Below are positions 1-56,998 of a stretch of 64,000 nucleotides of DNA, one piece after another. The first letter of the stretch is position 1. Every line of letters starts with the position of its first letter. The stretch comes from Symbiodinium natans. Taxonomy: Eukaryota; Sar; Dinophyceae; Suessiales; Symbiodiniaceae. The stretch is from positions 677,501-741,500 of the forward strand of contig CAJNDS010002745.1 of the NCBI GenBank assembly GCA_905221605.1. Direction: 5' to 3'. A program made the translations under genes and the position numbers. The notes beneath the pieces are model-generated. The model was not told the origin of the DNA. It did not search any database and was given only the letters and a program-made list of their open reading frames with translations.

Positions 1-88
1 AAACCCAAAGCCCTGAATCCCTAAACCCTAAAACCTAAACCCTACACCCTAAATCTAAACCCAAACCTTGAATCCCGCAGCCCTACAC

Positions 89-353
89 CCACTGGCACCA
101 CAGACAAGGCTTGCTCCTCGCCTGCTTTCACCAGCTCGCTCGGAATCTCAAGCATGTCCAACTTGAAATTGGTGAGAACCCTAAACCCTAAACCCTAAAC
201 CCTAAACCCTAAACCCTAAACCCTAAACCGAAACCCTAAACCCCAAACCCTAAAACCTAAAACCTAAACCCTAAACCTCCTGCTGATGGACATCGATCTT
301 CCCAAACACCCTGAGCTTGGCACCATCCACCAAAAACAGCCCTCGCAAATGGG
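89..353 (-). CDS. Two coding-like exons, continuation or next gene
   Basis: Exon 353-277 has acceptor TCGCCAG and ends CAGGAG|GTTTAGGG, so the telomeric array supplies the GT donor. It encodes HLRGLFLVDGAKLRVFGKID. Exon 161-89 has acceptor TTTCAAG and donor GTGG|GTGTAG and encodes LDMLEIPSELVKAGEEQALS. They join in phase. I do not recognise the domain. They may be a C-terminal extension of the P450 or the next gene on the same strand. Confidence 0.5.
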
Positions 354-553
354 CTGGCGACATACAGAAAGATCGCCGCCATATCCACAGCCGCGCCTCT
401 GTGTTTTTTTGCAGTGGTACGTCTCGCCTATGGCAATAACTGGTACCCTGTCGCCGTCGTTCTTTCTCCCCAAACCCTAAACCCTAAACCCTAAACCCTA
501 AACCCTAAACCCTGAACCCTGAACCCTAAACCCCATGGTTGAGCTTCTTGGCT

Positions 554-45853
<45,300 letters not shown>

Positions 45854-47190
45854 CTAGGCTTTTGGTGGGTTTAGGGTTTAGGGTTTAGGGTTTAGGGCTA
45901 GGGTTTAGGGTTTAGGGTTTAGGGCTAGGGTTTAGGGGTTGGGGTTTAGGGTTTGGGGTTTAGGGTTTGGGGTTTAGGGTTTGGGGTTTAGGGTTTTTGG
46001 TTTGGGGGTTGGGGTTTAGGGTTCAGGGTTGAGGTTCAGGGTTTAGGGTGAGGGGCTTAGGGTGAAGTTTAGGGTTAAGGGTTAGGATTTAGAGTTTAGG
46101 GTTTAGGCTTCAGCTAGGCTGCCCAGTAACCTTTTTCAGGAAATGCCCAAACATTCCTCCCTTAAAAGGCCCCACAACCTAACCTAAAGCAATAAACCCT
46201 AAACCCGAAAACCCCAAAACCCAAAACCCGAAAACCCTAAACCCCTAACACCCTAAACAACCCCAAAACCCAAAAGCCCCCCACCCTGAGCGCTCAGGGG
46301 CGTGCAGAGTTGATGGTCTCAGGGCAGTTCAAGGTTTAGAGGTGTCACATCATGTTATGCAGGCTCCTTATCACTGGTGGGCCTAAACCCTAAACAGCCT
46401 AAACACTAAATTTTAAACTCAAACACCCTAAACTCTAAAAGCCTACTCCCTAAGCCCCTAAGGCTTCAACGCAGTGGGCGTAAAAGAAACAAAAACAAAA
46501 ACAAAAAATAGTTAAAAAAAAAACAATAATCAAAATATTCATAATATATTAAAACAAGTAATATATTGATATACAGTTAAAATTTCAAAAGAAAAATGTG
46601 AATGTCGAAGCTCGGTTGAGCTGTGGCCAAACTTGGACACCCCGAACCCCCCAACACGCGGGTTTAGGGTTTAGGGTGTAGGGTATAGGGTACTTATCAC
46701 CCCAATTATAACTGTACTTACGAGCCCCCTAAGTCCTCTAAGTAGGTAAAAAAAGTAGACTTCCAGTGATGGGCCTTGTAAGTACAAATCTAATTGTGAT
46801 TACAAGTGCCCAGGAACCTCCAAGTGTAAGTGGCTTGGTAGCACAGTAATCATATTACAATAAGGGCACACTCTTTTGGGGAAGGAAAAGTGCCGAGAGG
46901 CAAGGACGGAGGTTGAGCGGCGTGACGGGTGGCTTTGCAGCATTACGGCTCAGATTGTTGCGGGCTGTTGGGCTCCACATGCGCAGGCTTTGCAAGTATG
47001 GGTTAAGGGTTCAGGGTTTAGGGTTTGGGGTTTAGGGTTTAGGGTTTAGGGTTTAGGGTAGAAGTACTTCAGCTTCGGGCGTTGGCTTGGCATCTAAACC
47101 ACACGCGCTACCCGTGCGGACCCAAACACTCATGGCCCTTTAACAACCCTAAACCCTAAACCCTAAACCCTAAACCCTAGACCCACAGGC

Positions 47191-47240
47191 CAAGGGACTT
47201 TTTGTAGAAGATCTGACCGATGGGCCCGTGCAGTATGAAC
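47191..47240 (-). CDS. Coding exon of an unidentified minus-strand gene
   Basis: The acceptor is ACTGCCAAG and the donor is CCCTTG|GCCTG. It encodes FILHGPIGQIFYKKSL. HGPxxxxFYK recalls Mpv17-type membrane proteins or the P450 'yGPif' strand, but its phase does not join to the P450 start exon. All three minus frames are partly open here. Confidence 0.45.
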
Positions 47241-48529
47241 CTTGGCAGTTGGCACCGGCGGGCGCTCCAGAAAGGGTTTAGGGTTTAGGGTTTAGGGTTT
47301 AGGCTAGGGTTTAGGGTTTAGGGTTTAGGGTTTAGGGTCCCTCCTACAGAGGGACTGGTACCTCCTAAGGCGGGTTCCGGGGTCTCAATTCCTAGGGCGT
47401 TGAGGGCTCAAGAGCCTTGGGGTAAGATGTTGTTGGTTGCATGAATGTTATGCGTTTTGTGTTGGGTCAGGGGGTTGGGGATAGTTTCTAGATAGCAAGT
47501 CGTTTGGGCTGCCCATAGGTTCAGTAGAGTTTGAGGAATCCCAGCCCAGGGCTTGGGTTCGGAAATGGCATGGGCCGAGTGTCTGGGACCGCTTTATTTA
47601 GGGTTTAGGGTTTAGGGTTTAGGGTTTAGGGTTTAGGGTTTAGGGTTTAGGAGTTTACTTATAGGTTCTTGAGGGAGGGTGGGGCTTAGGGTTTGGGGTT
47701 TGGGGTTTGGGGCTTAGGGTTGAGGGTTGAGGGCTGAGGGTTTAGGGTTCAGGGTTTAGGGTACCTAGGGAACGGTAAGGAAGCCTAGGGAGCCTGAAAG
47801 AGTAGTGGGGAGTATTAGGGAACCTTGGATTGCACACACCCCCTCCCTTAAAGGACTCCAGGAGTGCCTAAACCCTAAACCCTAAACCCTAAACCCTAAG
47901 CCCTAAACCCTAAACCCTAAACCCTAAACCCTAAACCCTAAACCCTAACAGGTCTAAGGCGCTGCGGGCTTGGGTTAAGCAACTTCTGGCAAGACTTACA
48001 TGCAGCGCTACCGGCGTCCAAATACGGGTTGTTCTGGTTCAGGGCCCCTTCTTAAAAGGATCGCTCGTTCCGAGAGGGTACCTGTTTTGATGGACCCCAA
48101 GTTAGCCTACTAGTTCTCCCGGTTTAGGGTTTAGGGTTTAGGGTTTAGGGTTTAGGGTTTAAGGTTTAGGGTTTAGGGTTTAGGGTTTAGGGTGGCATGC
48201 CCCAACCCCAACGGGGTCAGGGAAAACTTCCCGTATTTACCTGATCTGGTTCGCAAGGATTCTGCTTTACCCTGAACCCTGCTTGGAAGCCCTTTTGGCT
48301 AAGCAAGTAGGGTTAGTAAGGTGGGTTATGGGAATTAACATCGAGCTTCTAGGGGGATACTAAGTGAGTGGGATTACCAAGTCAAAAGAAGTTCAAAAGG
48401 TACCCTGCACCCCAAAGCAACACATCCTTCAAGGAGGGTTTCGGGTTTAGGGCTAGCAGGGTGCAAGGCTTGAAGATTTAGGGAACTTAGGGTTTAGGGT
48501 TTAAGGTTTAGGGTTTAGACCAGGAACCT

Positions 48530-48622
48530 AACACATCCCTGAGGCGACCTCAGCCGAGGCACATGGGGAAGGCCAGCGATCCAAGCCAGGTCATCAAGGA
48601 GGAGCCGAAGAACCTTTCTGGT
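48530..48622 (+). CDS. Coding-like block with possible start codon
   Basis: On the plus strand GACCTCAG precedes an open frame including MGKASDPSQVIKEEPKNLS, with the telomeric array giving a GT donor. The minus strand is open too (RFFGSSLMTWLGSLAFPMCL), so the strand is uncertain. Confidence 0.3.
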
Positions 48623-49227
48623 TTAGGGTTTAGGGTTTAGGTTTAGGGTTTATATAGGGTTTAGGGTTTAGGTTTAGGGTTTAGGGTATCTTTCTGCGTA
48701 GGGACGTTAAGGTTTAGGGTTTAGGGTTAAGGGACGTTAAGGCTCAGGGGTTAAGAGGTTCAAGCGTCCTTCTTTGGGGCTTAGAAGAGGTCTAGGGGTT
48801 TTGGGACATCTGGATTAACCGAAGCCGTATTCTCGAACTGCGACAACCTAAACCCAAAAACCTTGAACCCTCAAAGTGTTTTTGACCTTGACTTGCTCTC
48901 GAAACCCTAAACCCTAAACCCTAAGCCCTAAACCCTACTAACCCTACAGAAGTCTTATTGAATAAAGTGAGCAATAAAGGGCCTATATTATAAGGCCTTT
49001 ATGGACGCATGAATAAGGCCCTGATTGCGTACAGCAGTTGTGCGTGCATTATAAGGAGTTTTTGTAGCGCACGCACGAAGATGAAGAGAATAAGTGAAGA
49101 TAATGAGTGAACAAGTAAGCGAATTAACTGAGCGAACGCAGTAAGCGGTTGAACGAAACCATGACACCTTGGCTTCGGGTTTAGGGTTACTCTAACCCCT
49201 AAACCCTAAACCCTAAACCCTAAACGC

Positions 49228-49277
49228 CAAGGAGCCGGGTGATCATGTGGGGCTTCTCGGAGAGGCAGTCCCTGCAA
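49228..49277 (-). CDS. Coding-like exon
   Basis: A textbook acceptor CTGCTGCTTTGCAG is followed by the open frame DCLSEKPHMITRLL and an AG|GC-type end CTTG|GCGTTTAGG, where the array begins. No family recognised. Confidence 0.45.
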
Positions 49278-49619
49278 AGCAGCAGTGTCTGCACTCATGG
49301 TCTTCTGAGGGCCCTAAGCCCCTTAGTAGGGAATGAGGGAATGAGGTACTCTATAGAATCTCTATAGAATCCCTTGAAGGGTACACATAGGGGCATAAAG
49401 GTACCAAGTTCCCGGAAGTTCCCTCAGTCCCCATTGAGACGCAGTAGGTCAACCCTAAACCCAAGACCCACGTGGTCTGTCCTTTACCCCTTGAAGAACA
49501 GGGTTTAGGGTTTAGGGTTTAGGGTTTAGGGTTTAGGGTTTAGGGTTTAGGGTTTAGGGTTTAGGGTTTAGGGTTTAGGGTTTAGGGCTTAGGGTTTAGG
49601 GTTTAGGGCTCGGTTTTGA

Positions 49620-49722
49620 CGGCAGGCGCGGTCCTGTGCATCTCCATCAGAAACTTGGTGTACACTGGCATGAAGATCAGGGTTCGGATCATGGCATCGT
49701 TCCTGGCAAAGTCGATGCAAGG
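49620..49722 (-). CDS. Coding-like exon, partly hydrophobic
   Basis: The acceptor is GACTTTGCCAG. The frame reads NDAMIRTLIFMPVYTKFLME and then MHRTAPAV. Strong coding character; the 3' boundary is not fixed. Family unknown. Confidence 0.5.
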
Positions 49723-50423
49723 TTTGGGCCTTAAGTCCCAGTATCCCTAAACCCTAAACCCTAAACCCTAAACCCTAAACCCTAAAACAGAGGAGCCTGT
49801 TAGGCTGAAAAAGTTGAGGGTTGCACAAGAAATCAGCATCTTGAGAGATTTGGGGGTTTGTACGCCTTAGGGTTCAGGGTTCAGAGCCCTGGGGGTTTGA
49901 CAAGCGCCTGAAGTCCCAGTATCCCTAAACCCTAAACCCTAAACCCTAAACCCTAAACCCTAAACCCTAAACCCTAAACCCTAAACCCTAAACCCAGTAT
50001 CCCTAAACCCTAAACCCTAAACAGAGCGGGGCGTTGGATGGTGTAGGGTTCAGGGCTGGGAGCCCAGAGCCTCGCAAGCTGCTGTTGAGAGCCTGCCCCA
50101 CAGTCCCCATGCTCAGAAAACTGAAAGAATTCGGTTTAGCGTTTAGGGTTTAGGGTTTAGTGTTGAGGGTTGAGGGTTTAGGGTGTTCAGGGTTGAGGGT
50201 TCATTTTTTCGTAAGGGTCTGTGGACGAAGAGGAGCTTCTGAAGTATGGCGGCAGGGAGTTTAGAAGAAACCCTTCTTGTCCTAGAAGCCAAAACATATA
50301 TTCTGTTCTTGTTCGGGCTTCGGGTGCTGAAAGCTGTAAAACACCTGACCGCCCCCAATCCCCACCCTGAGGTCTAGGGTTCAGGGTTAGGGGTTTAGGG
50401 GTTTAAGGTTCAGGGGTTTAGGG

Positions 50424-50570
50424 CGTGCGCGTGCGTGCCCGCATGTGCGTGTGCGTGTGCGTGGGCGTGGGCATGTGTAGGTGTGCGCGCATGCGCGTGG
50501 GGGCGTGGGGGCGTGGGGGCGTGGGGGCGTGGAGGCGTGGAGGCGTGGGGGCGTGGGGGGGCCGGGGCGT
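50424..50570 (+). repeat. GC-rich minisatellite (GGGGCGT)
   Basis: Degenerate GTGCGT units, then eight to nine units of GGGGCGTG/GAGGCGTG. Low-complexity; no gene. Confidence 0.8.
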
Positions 50571-51129
50571 CGGGGCGACCTCAAGGTACCCATGCCCTAC
50601 ATGTACGCAACCAGCTAAACTTACACCTCAAAATTCGTTCGAGCCGCAGGTTGAGATTCGTCAGGCGAAGGCCCAGCGACGCGTAGCTAACCTAACAACG
50701 CTTGGGCTTTGGCATTGGGCCAGGTTGTTTCGAATCAGGGTGAGGGTTTTTGGGTTTTGAGGTTTGGGGTTTAGGGTGTTCCGCCTGTTCTTGTTCCTTC
50801 ATCGTCAACTGTCTTTCTTGGTTCTCTCCCCCCCGCTTTTCCTCGAGTCCTCCCCGCTACGAAGAGAGGAAAACCGAAGAGCAACCCACTCTGCATGCTA
50901 ATTTAGGATTTAGGGCCCCTCGAAAACACCGGATTCCACCAACTTCAACACAGGTCTCTCGGGAACCTTGATGAGCATGGACGTTCGGATGTAACAGTTT
51001 GGACAAACCCTAATCTCCTGTAAGGTATTTAGAGAAAGTTTAGGGTGTTTAGGGTTTAGGGTTTCGGGTTTAGGGTTTAGGCCTCTGGCCTATAGTATTG
51101 CTAGCCAACGCCGAGGTGCGAGGAAGAGC

Positions 51130-51205
51130 CACAAGGGGTTTACCGAAGGCTTCTGCCTCTCGCGGTCCAACATCACCTTGGCTTGGAGGCCGGCAAGTTG
51201 CTCAC
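51130..51205 (-). CDS. Coding-like exon
   Basis: The acceptor is TAGGCTTCAG. The frame is EQLAGLQAKVMLDRERQKPS, ending before GTAAACC. Its heptad-like pattern suggests a coiled coil. Family unknown. Confidence 0.45.
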
Positions 51206-52179
51206 CTGAAGCCTAAAACCCTAAGTAAATGAACCCTAAACCCTAAACTCTAAACCCTAAACCCTCAACTCTAAACCCTAAACCCTAAACCCTAAACCCT
51301 AAACCCTAAACCCTAAACCCTAAACCCTAAACCCTAAACCCTAAACCCTAAACCCTAAACCCTAAACCCTAAACCCTAAACCCTAAGCAAACAAACCCTG
51401 AACCCCCATAAACCCAACACCCTCTTCTCCGCTCGAAAGAATGAACACCTAGAGTGTTTTTTTGTGTAAAGCAGCTTCGTCAAATTAAACGGTCTAAGTT
51501 CGTCAAGACTGACTATAGGGTTTAGGGTTTAGGGTTTAGGGTTTAGGGTTTAGGGTTTAGGGTTAGGGTTTAGGGTTTATAAGTTTATAAGGACAATTCC
51601 TTAATAATCTCTAGGCCCACAAGAACACGTCTCATTTTCAAAGCCGCACCAAACCCGGAAATCCTACAACCACCCTACAACCCACTACAAACCCTAAACC
51701 CTAAACCGTAAACCCTAAACCCTAAACCCTAAACCCTAAACCCTAAACCCTGAACCCTAAACCCTAAACCCTAAACCCTGAACCTCAAACCGCCGGCCTG
51801 GAATCTCAACCCCTCTGCCCGAATCCTTGAACCTCAAGCCCCAAACCCTGTAAGCTAAACCCTAAACCCTAAATCCTAAACCCTAAACCCTAAGCCCTGA
51901 ACCCTAAGCCCTGAACTCCAAACTTCAATCCTACCACCTAAAAACTCGTTCCTTAAGCCCGACTACTGCACTAAACACCCAAGCCTCAAAATTATATGCC
52001 TAAACCCCACAACCTTACAACTACTGTAGGGCCCAGAATAAGGCCTTAAGCCCTAAGCCCTAAGCCCTAAGCCCTAAGCCCTAAGCCCTAAACCCTAAAC
52101 CCTAAACCCTAAACCCTAAACCCTAGCCCTAAACCCTAAACCCTAAACCCTAAACCCTAAACCTGCGCATAGCACCGGG

Positions 52180-52250
52180 AGCCAAAGAGCCGAACGGGCA
52201 GCGGCGACGCCGGTCATGATCTCCACGAGCGCGCCAAAGGGATGGAACCC
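52180..52250 (-). CDS. Coding-like exon
   Basis: The acceptor is AAATGCAG. The frame is FHPFGALVEIMTGVAAARSA and then LWLP, hydrophobic. It probably belongs to the split gene(s) of the right half. Confidence 0.5.
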
Positions 52251-52429
52251 TGCATTTAGGGTTTAGGGTTTAGGGTTTAGGGTTTAGGGTTTGGGGTTTA
52301 GGGTTTAGGGTTTAGGGTTTAGGGTTTAGGGTTTAGGGTTTGGGGTTTGGGGTGTGGGGTTTGGGGTTTGGGGTTTGGGGTTTGGGGTTTGGGGTTTAGG
52401 GTTTAGGGTTTAGGGGGTGCGAAGAGCAG

Positions 52430-52525
52430 ATCTGGCCCGATAGTAGAAGTCCATCTGGCACCTTTCTCGCACCCCACGCCATGCAAGGCGGCCAAAGCCA
52501 CCCTAACCTCTTCCCGTTAGGGTTT
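52430..52525 (-). CDS. Coding-like exon
   Basis: The acceptor GGTTAG comes from a telomeric heptamer. The frame is VALAALHGVGCEKGARWTST and then IGPDLLFA. Family unknown. Confidence 0.45.
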
Positions 52526-52705
52526 GGCGTTTAGGGTTTAGGGTTTGGGGTTTAGGGTTTAGGGTTAGGCCTCCTGGCTCGTCAGCCCCAATCACTGGGG
52601 CAGTTTGCTCTGCAAGCGTTTGGTGCTTCGGGGGCCGTGAGGCCAGAACACTACCCAGCTGATGCTCATGGGTTTAGGGTTTAGGGTTTAGGGTTTAGGG
52701 TTTAG

Positions 52706-52811
52706 GGTTAGGCCTCCTGGCTCGTCAAATGGCCCAATCATTTTTGCAAGCTGTCTCTCGGACGTGCGCTCCATGCGCCGGTAGTTGCCGTACCGACCAG
52801 CCTCATGATAG
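52706..52811 (-). CDS. Coding-like exon with partly duplicated neighbour
   Basis: The frame is YHEAGRYGNYRRMERTSERQ, LAKMIGPFDEPG, and the donor is CCAGGAG|GCC. The last 18 bases and the following array start recur at the end of the 52575-52670 block, where the minus frame ends APVIGADEPG. A local exon duplication is likely. Confidence 0.5.
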
Positions 52812-52884
52812 CCCTAAACCCTAAACCCTAAACCCTACACCCTCCACCCTAAACCCTAAACCCTAAACCCTAAACCCTAAAACA

Positions 52885-52959
52885 GCCCAGAGCGTTGGCA
52901 AATCGACACCACGTCCCAAATGGCAACGGCCAGTGCATTTGATGAGGCTGCGACAGCAG
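52885..52959 (-). CDS. Coding-like exon
   Basis: The acceptor is CCTGCTGTCGCAG. The best frame reads SSNALAVAIWDVVSICQRSG; a second frame is also open, so phase is unsure. Confidence 0.4.
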
Positions 52960-53400
52960 GCAACCATTCAAGGCGCAGTTTGGGGTTTAGGGTTTAGGGC
53001 TTAGGGTTTAGGGTTTACGGTTTAGGGTTTAGGGTTTAAGATTTAGGGGCGGGAGGGGCTTAAGGGGTTCAAGTGGGTCCTTTTGGGGCTTTCGGGGGGT
53101 TTAAGGGTCTTGGGTTTTTTTCGGGGCTTTGGGTTTCGGAGAGGAACGCTGAATATAGAGCAGGATGTAGGGATGGATTACAGTGCCCATAGTGGGTTTA
53201 GCCCTAAAACCCTAAAACCCTAAACCCTAAAGCCCTAAACCCTGAACCATTTAGGGGTTTTGGGGGGGGCTTTGGCTTGGAGTTGTGTAAGGAGATTGGT
53301 GGCTTTGAGACTTTGAGTGGTTTACAGCTTGGGATGTCTGTGTGCCCCCAGCCCTGCCTACACCCTACACCCTAAGCCGGCCCACATTGTGCGTCTGCGT

Positions 53401-53407
53401 TTGGGGT

Positions 53408-53495
<88 letters not shown>

Positions 53496-53496
53496 G

Positions 53497-53572
<76 letters not shown>

Positions 53573-53590
53573 GGTTTAGGGTTTAGGGTT
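53401..53590 (+). repeat. TTGAGGG array
   Basis: About 24 homogeneous copies of GGGTTGA ending in TTTAGGG units. The most uniform variant array in the window. Confidence 0.9.
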
Positions 53591-53644
53591 TAGGGTCTGG
53601 GTTTGGGGCTTCAACTGACACCCTCACGGAAACTGCAGCTCCAG

Positions 53645-53690
53645 CATCCCTTTGCGGGCGAGGTACTGGTCACGTTCCAGAGGTACCTGG
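53645..53690 (-). CDS. Coding-like exon
   Basis: The acceptor is TGCTTAACCCAG. The frame is VPLERDQYLARKGMLEL and the donor is GAGCT|GCAG. Family unknown. Confidence 0.45.
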
Positions 53691-53884
53691 GTTAAGCAGC
53701 GGCAACGAGAAGGAACCAGGGTTCAGGGTTCAGGGTTCAGGGTTTAGGGTTTAGGGAAATGCAACACTCCGAAACACAGCGAACCCGGCAAGCCCCCTAA
53801 ACCCTAAACTTTCCCAAGCCCGCGAGATGCGATAGCAGTGCATGGGTTTAGGGGGTTAGGGTTTAGGGTTTGGGGTTTAGGGTT

Positions 53885-54680
53885 TAGGGCACGGGGCTTA
53901 CGGAAGAGGCAAAAAAAGAACAAGGTGACAGGTAAGCAGTTGGAATGCGGCGTGTATTTGGCCGTGGTGCATCTTCGTTTTTTTCGTGTTTCAGCTCGGT
54001 ATTTGCGACACTTCCTTCACTCTTCCTCCCGCGCCATTTTGACCTCAGTTGTACACTTCTGTTTTTTTCCATGCCTCAGTTCTTGACTCCATGTGTCCAT
54101 TTCCCCTGGGTTTTTGAACATTTCGCACTTGAATGTTCGATTCCGGCCGTGTTTTATGCATTTTATGGTTTTGGTTTTGTTTCGTGTTTTTGACGTTTCG
54201 ACTTTGTGTTTTCCCGGCCTCTACTTCTTCGGTTTGTGCTTGTTTGCAGGTTTTTTGTGTTTCGTGTCTCAGGTAGCTTGGCTTGTGCTTTGTGGATCAG
54301 TCTTGAAGTGCCCGATTTCTTTTGAGTCCGGACAAGTGGAATTGAAGCAGCACCTCTTCAAAGAAGTTGGGATGCTCGTCCCACATGACCATGAGGCACT
54401 CCAGGGATGAGCGAGGAGTAGACCGGGCGAGGAGAAGAGTTCCGGGCGAGGAGAAGAGTTCCGGGCGAGGAGGAGAGTTGAGTCTAAAATCTAACAACCC
54501 CGCACCGAGGGTGGGGAACAACACTTTTAAAAACCGAACAAACTACTACCCAAACAAGTAGTTTCGGGAAGCCCAAAAAACATGAATGTGCTTAAAACTC
54601 GGGTTTTGGACCAGAAATATGCCCCGTACACCGCGGCCACATACACGCCGCATACCAAGCGGTTGCTGTTTTTACTGGCC
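53885..54680. other. Stretch without telomeric heptamers
   Basis: T-rich on the plus strand at 53.97-54.30 kb (GTTTTTTGTGTTTCGTGTCTCAG), then the terminal exon candidate on the minus strand, then two and a half copies of a 19-bp unit GGGCGAGGAGAAGAGTTCC (54424-54480). It is the best candidate for a boundary between genes in the right half. Confidence 0.4.
54297..54410 (-). CDS. Probable terminal exon of an unidentified gene
   Basis: The frame is CLMVMWDEHPNFFEEVLLQF, HLSGLKRNRALQD, then TGA at 54297. It lies at the edge of a 0.7 kb stretch almost free of telomeric heptamers (53.89-54.68 kb), which could be a gene boundary. A related NFFEEVLG-coding snippet lies on the plus strand at 27703-27730. 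Confidence 0.4.
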   Translation of the reverse strand, partial: SSLECLMVMWDEHPNFFEEVLLQFHLSGLKRNRALQD

Positions 54681-54907
54681 CCGTTTTGGGGTGTAGGGTT
54701 TTAGGCTCTTACGAGCTTGTAAGATTGCGTCCTTGTTTATAAAGGGGGCAAGACTATATTTGGGCTTCCGGGCATCCACCAGATCTGCTTTATAGCTGTA
54801 GGATCTGCTTGAAGCAGCTTTTTTGGCACGCCCCTCAGACGCCAAACCCTAGAAAACCCCAAGCCCCAAACCCTCAAAGTTCAGAGGCTCTCTACCCAAA
54901 GGCTCTT

Positions 54908-54990
54908 ATGTAGTACCTTTTTGGGGGTAGTATACTCGAATCCCCTATAACTCACCCAAAAAGGAACTACATTGGAGCCTTTGGGATGCA
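54908..54990. repeat. Dispersed repeat with GGTAGTATACTCGAATCCC
   Basis: Related copies at 61608-61685 and 63030-63115 share TACCTTTT...GGTATAC...CCCAAAAGGAACTA. Non-coding. Confidence 0.5.
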
Positions 54991-55507
54991 TTTCAGGTCG
55001 AAAAAAACTTTGGCCCTGGGAGCTGGTGAGCCTCGCTGCTGGCGGGTGTAGGGTTTTGGGTTTAAGGTCCCTTACGAGGGTCCCTACCCTTGAGCTTAGG
55101 GTTTAGGGTTTAGGGTTTAGGGTTTGGGGGCAAAAGACTCTTTCACCGTTTGCCGTCTGAGCTGCGGGTGCGCGGTGCGCTCGGAGACTTGTCCACGGCA
55201 GTAGAACTTCCAGGCCTCACCAGAAGCTGAACCCTAAACCCTAAACCCTAAACCCTAAACCCTAAACCCTACACCCTAAACCCCAAACCCTAAACCCTAA
55301 ACTACCCTTCAGGCTTTACGGCTCAGGCTTAGTTCGGGTCGCCCTCCAGTCTACACAAGCCTGAAGCACTGCAGCTCTGAAGCCAGGCGAACCAGATCTT
55401 CACAAAAGTCCCTAAACCCTAAACCCTAAACCCTAAACCCTAAACCCTAAACCCTAAACCCTAAACCCTAAACCCTAAACCCTAAAACGCAAAACCCCGG
55501 AAGGGGC

Positions 55508-55594
55508 CTGAGAGTAGGAGAGCTTCTGAAGCAGCGACACGCCGAAGAGCGCCGCCATGAGCTTGCGGAGGCCGTCCTTGGACAAGGAGGCCAC
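55508..55594 (-). CDS. Coding exon of an unidentified gene
   Basis: The acceptor is TTAACCACGCGCAG and the donor is TACTCTCAG|GCCCC. It has 29 whole codons: VASLSKDGLRKLMAALFGVS, LLQKLSYSQ. Very clear coding exon with both splice sites. Domain not recognised. Neighbouring minus-strand blocks: DLVRLASELQCF (~55.36-55.40 kb), AWKFYCRGQVSERTAHPQ (~55.16-55.21 kb). Confidence 0.6.
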
Positions 55595-56918
55595 CTGCGC
55601 GTGGTTAAGCCTTGCTTAAGCCCTGCTTAAGCCCTAAACCCTAAAACCTAAACCCTAAACCCTAAACCCTAAACAGACCTGCTTTTCAGGGCGTATGGGG
55701 GGGTGAGTCAGGGTTTGTCGAGCCTAGTTTGGTAGGTAGGAACCTTACTTGGGTTACACATTGAACCCCCCGTCCCTTAAGGCACCCTATACGATTAGGG
55801 TACTGTCTTGTTTTTCCTTCCGAGCGCACTGAGCCCTGAAGCCTCTCAACCTCAATCTCCTAAACCCTAGGCCCAAAAACCCTAAAGCCCAAGCCTTAAA
55901 CCCCAAACCCTAACCCCGAAAACATAAAACCTAAGCCTTGAACCCATCCTCAACCCTGAATATCCAAGAGCCCTGGCATTCAGGAGCACTAAACCTTGAA
56001 GCTTCTCAACCTCAATCTACTGAACCCTAAACCCTAAACCCTAAACCCTGAACCCTGAACCCTAAACCCTAAACCCTAAACCCTAAACCCTAAACCCTAA
56101 ACCCTAAACCCTAAACCCTGGATGTCGAAGAGCCCTGGCATTCGGGCCTGGGGAAGAACAAAAGTGGGCAGCGTGAGGTTTGCGAAGGTCAGGGAGGAGA
56201 GAAACCTGACCCAAAGGAGTTTTCAGGGCTGACTCCGGGGCGCCAAGGGTTTAGAGTTTAGGGTTTAGGGTATAGGGTTTAGGGGTTTAGGGTTTAGGGT
56301 TTAGGGTTTAGGGTTTAGGGTTTAGGGTTTAGGGTTTAGGGTTTAGGGGCTATATACTAAACCCTGAATCATGGTGGCGGGGGTTGAGAGGGGTCAAGGA
56401 TTGAGGGTTGTAGGAGTTCTGAGAGCTCTGGGTTTGGTTTGGTGGTGCGGTCTTGCATTGGGAGAGACTCAAGAGACACGTTTGGGTTAGGTGCGGATTA
56501 TCTTTGAAAGCCCGGGTCGGAATTCACGGTTTAGGGTTTAGGGTTTAGGGTTAAGGGTTTAGGGTTTAGGGCCCTAATGCCCTTCTCTTTTGCAAAAGTC
56601 TGCCCTACAGCCTTCAAACGCCTACCGCCTAAAGTCTTAACTGCTGAAAGCAAAAACCACCAAGCCCGAAACCTTAAATCGTAAAGCCCTTTTGGCCAAA
56701 TATCCTGGAAGCCAAAAAGCGAAACCTCATACCCTAACACCAAAATCCCCAAAGCCTAAACCCCTAGACACCAAAACCCTAACAACCAAAACCCAAAAGC
56801 CCTCAAAGCCCTAAGGCCCTCAACTCCGAAAAAAAACGCTAGATTCCGCTAGATTCCTTAGCCAAAACCCCTGAACACCAAACCCTAAATCCCTAAATGC
56901 CCTCTAGCCCTCAGCTGC

Positions 56919-56998
56919 TTGGGAATCAAAGGCTGCCACCACGTCGGTGGGTTCCAGATCTCCGCCTCCGAGGGGAACCATGCCTCCGACACAGAAGT
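56919..56998 (-). CDS. Coding exon of an unidentified gene
   Basis: The acceptor is CCCCAG and the donor is TCCCAA|GCAGC. The frame is FCVGGMVPLGGGDLEPTDVV, AAFDSQ. Strong coding character, no family named. Confidence 0.55.

Noticed and set aside
47191-47240. Firm call of an Mpv17/PMP22 protein from HGPIGQIFYK
   Set aside because: Only one exon supports it, other frames are open, and no further Mpv17 motifs were found in phase.
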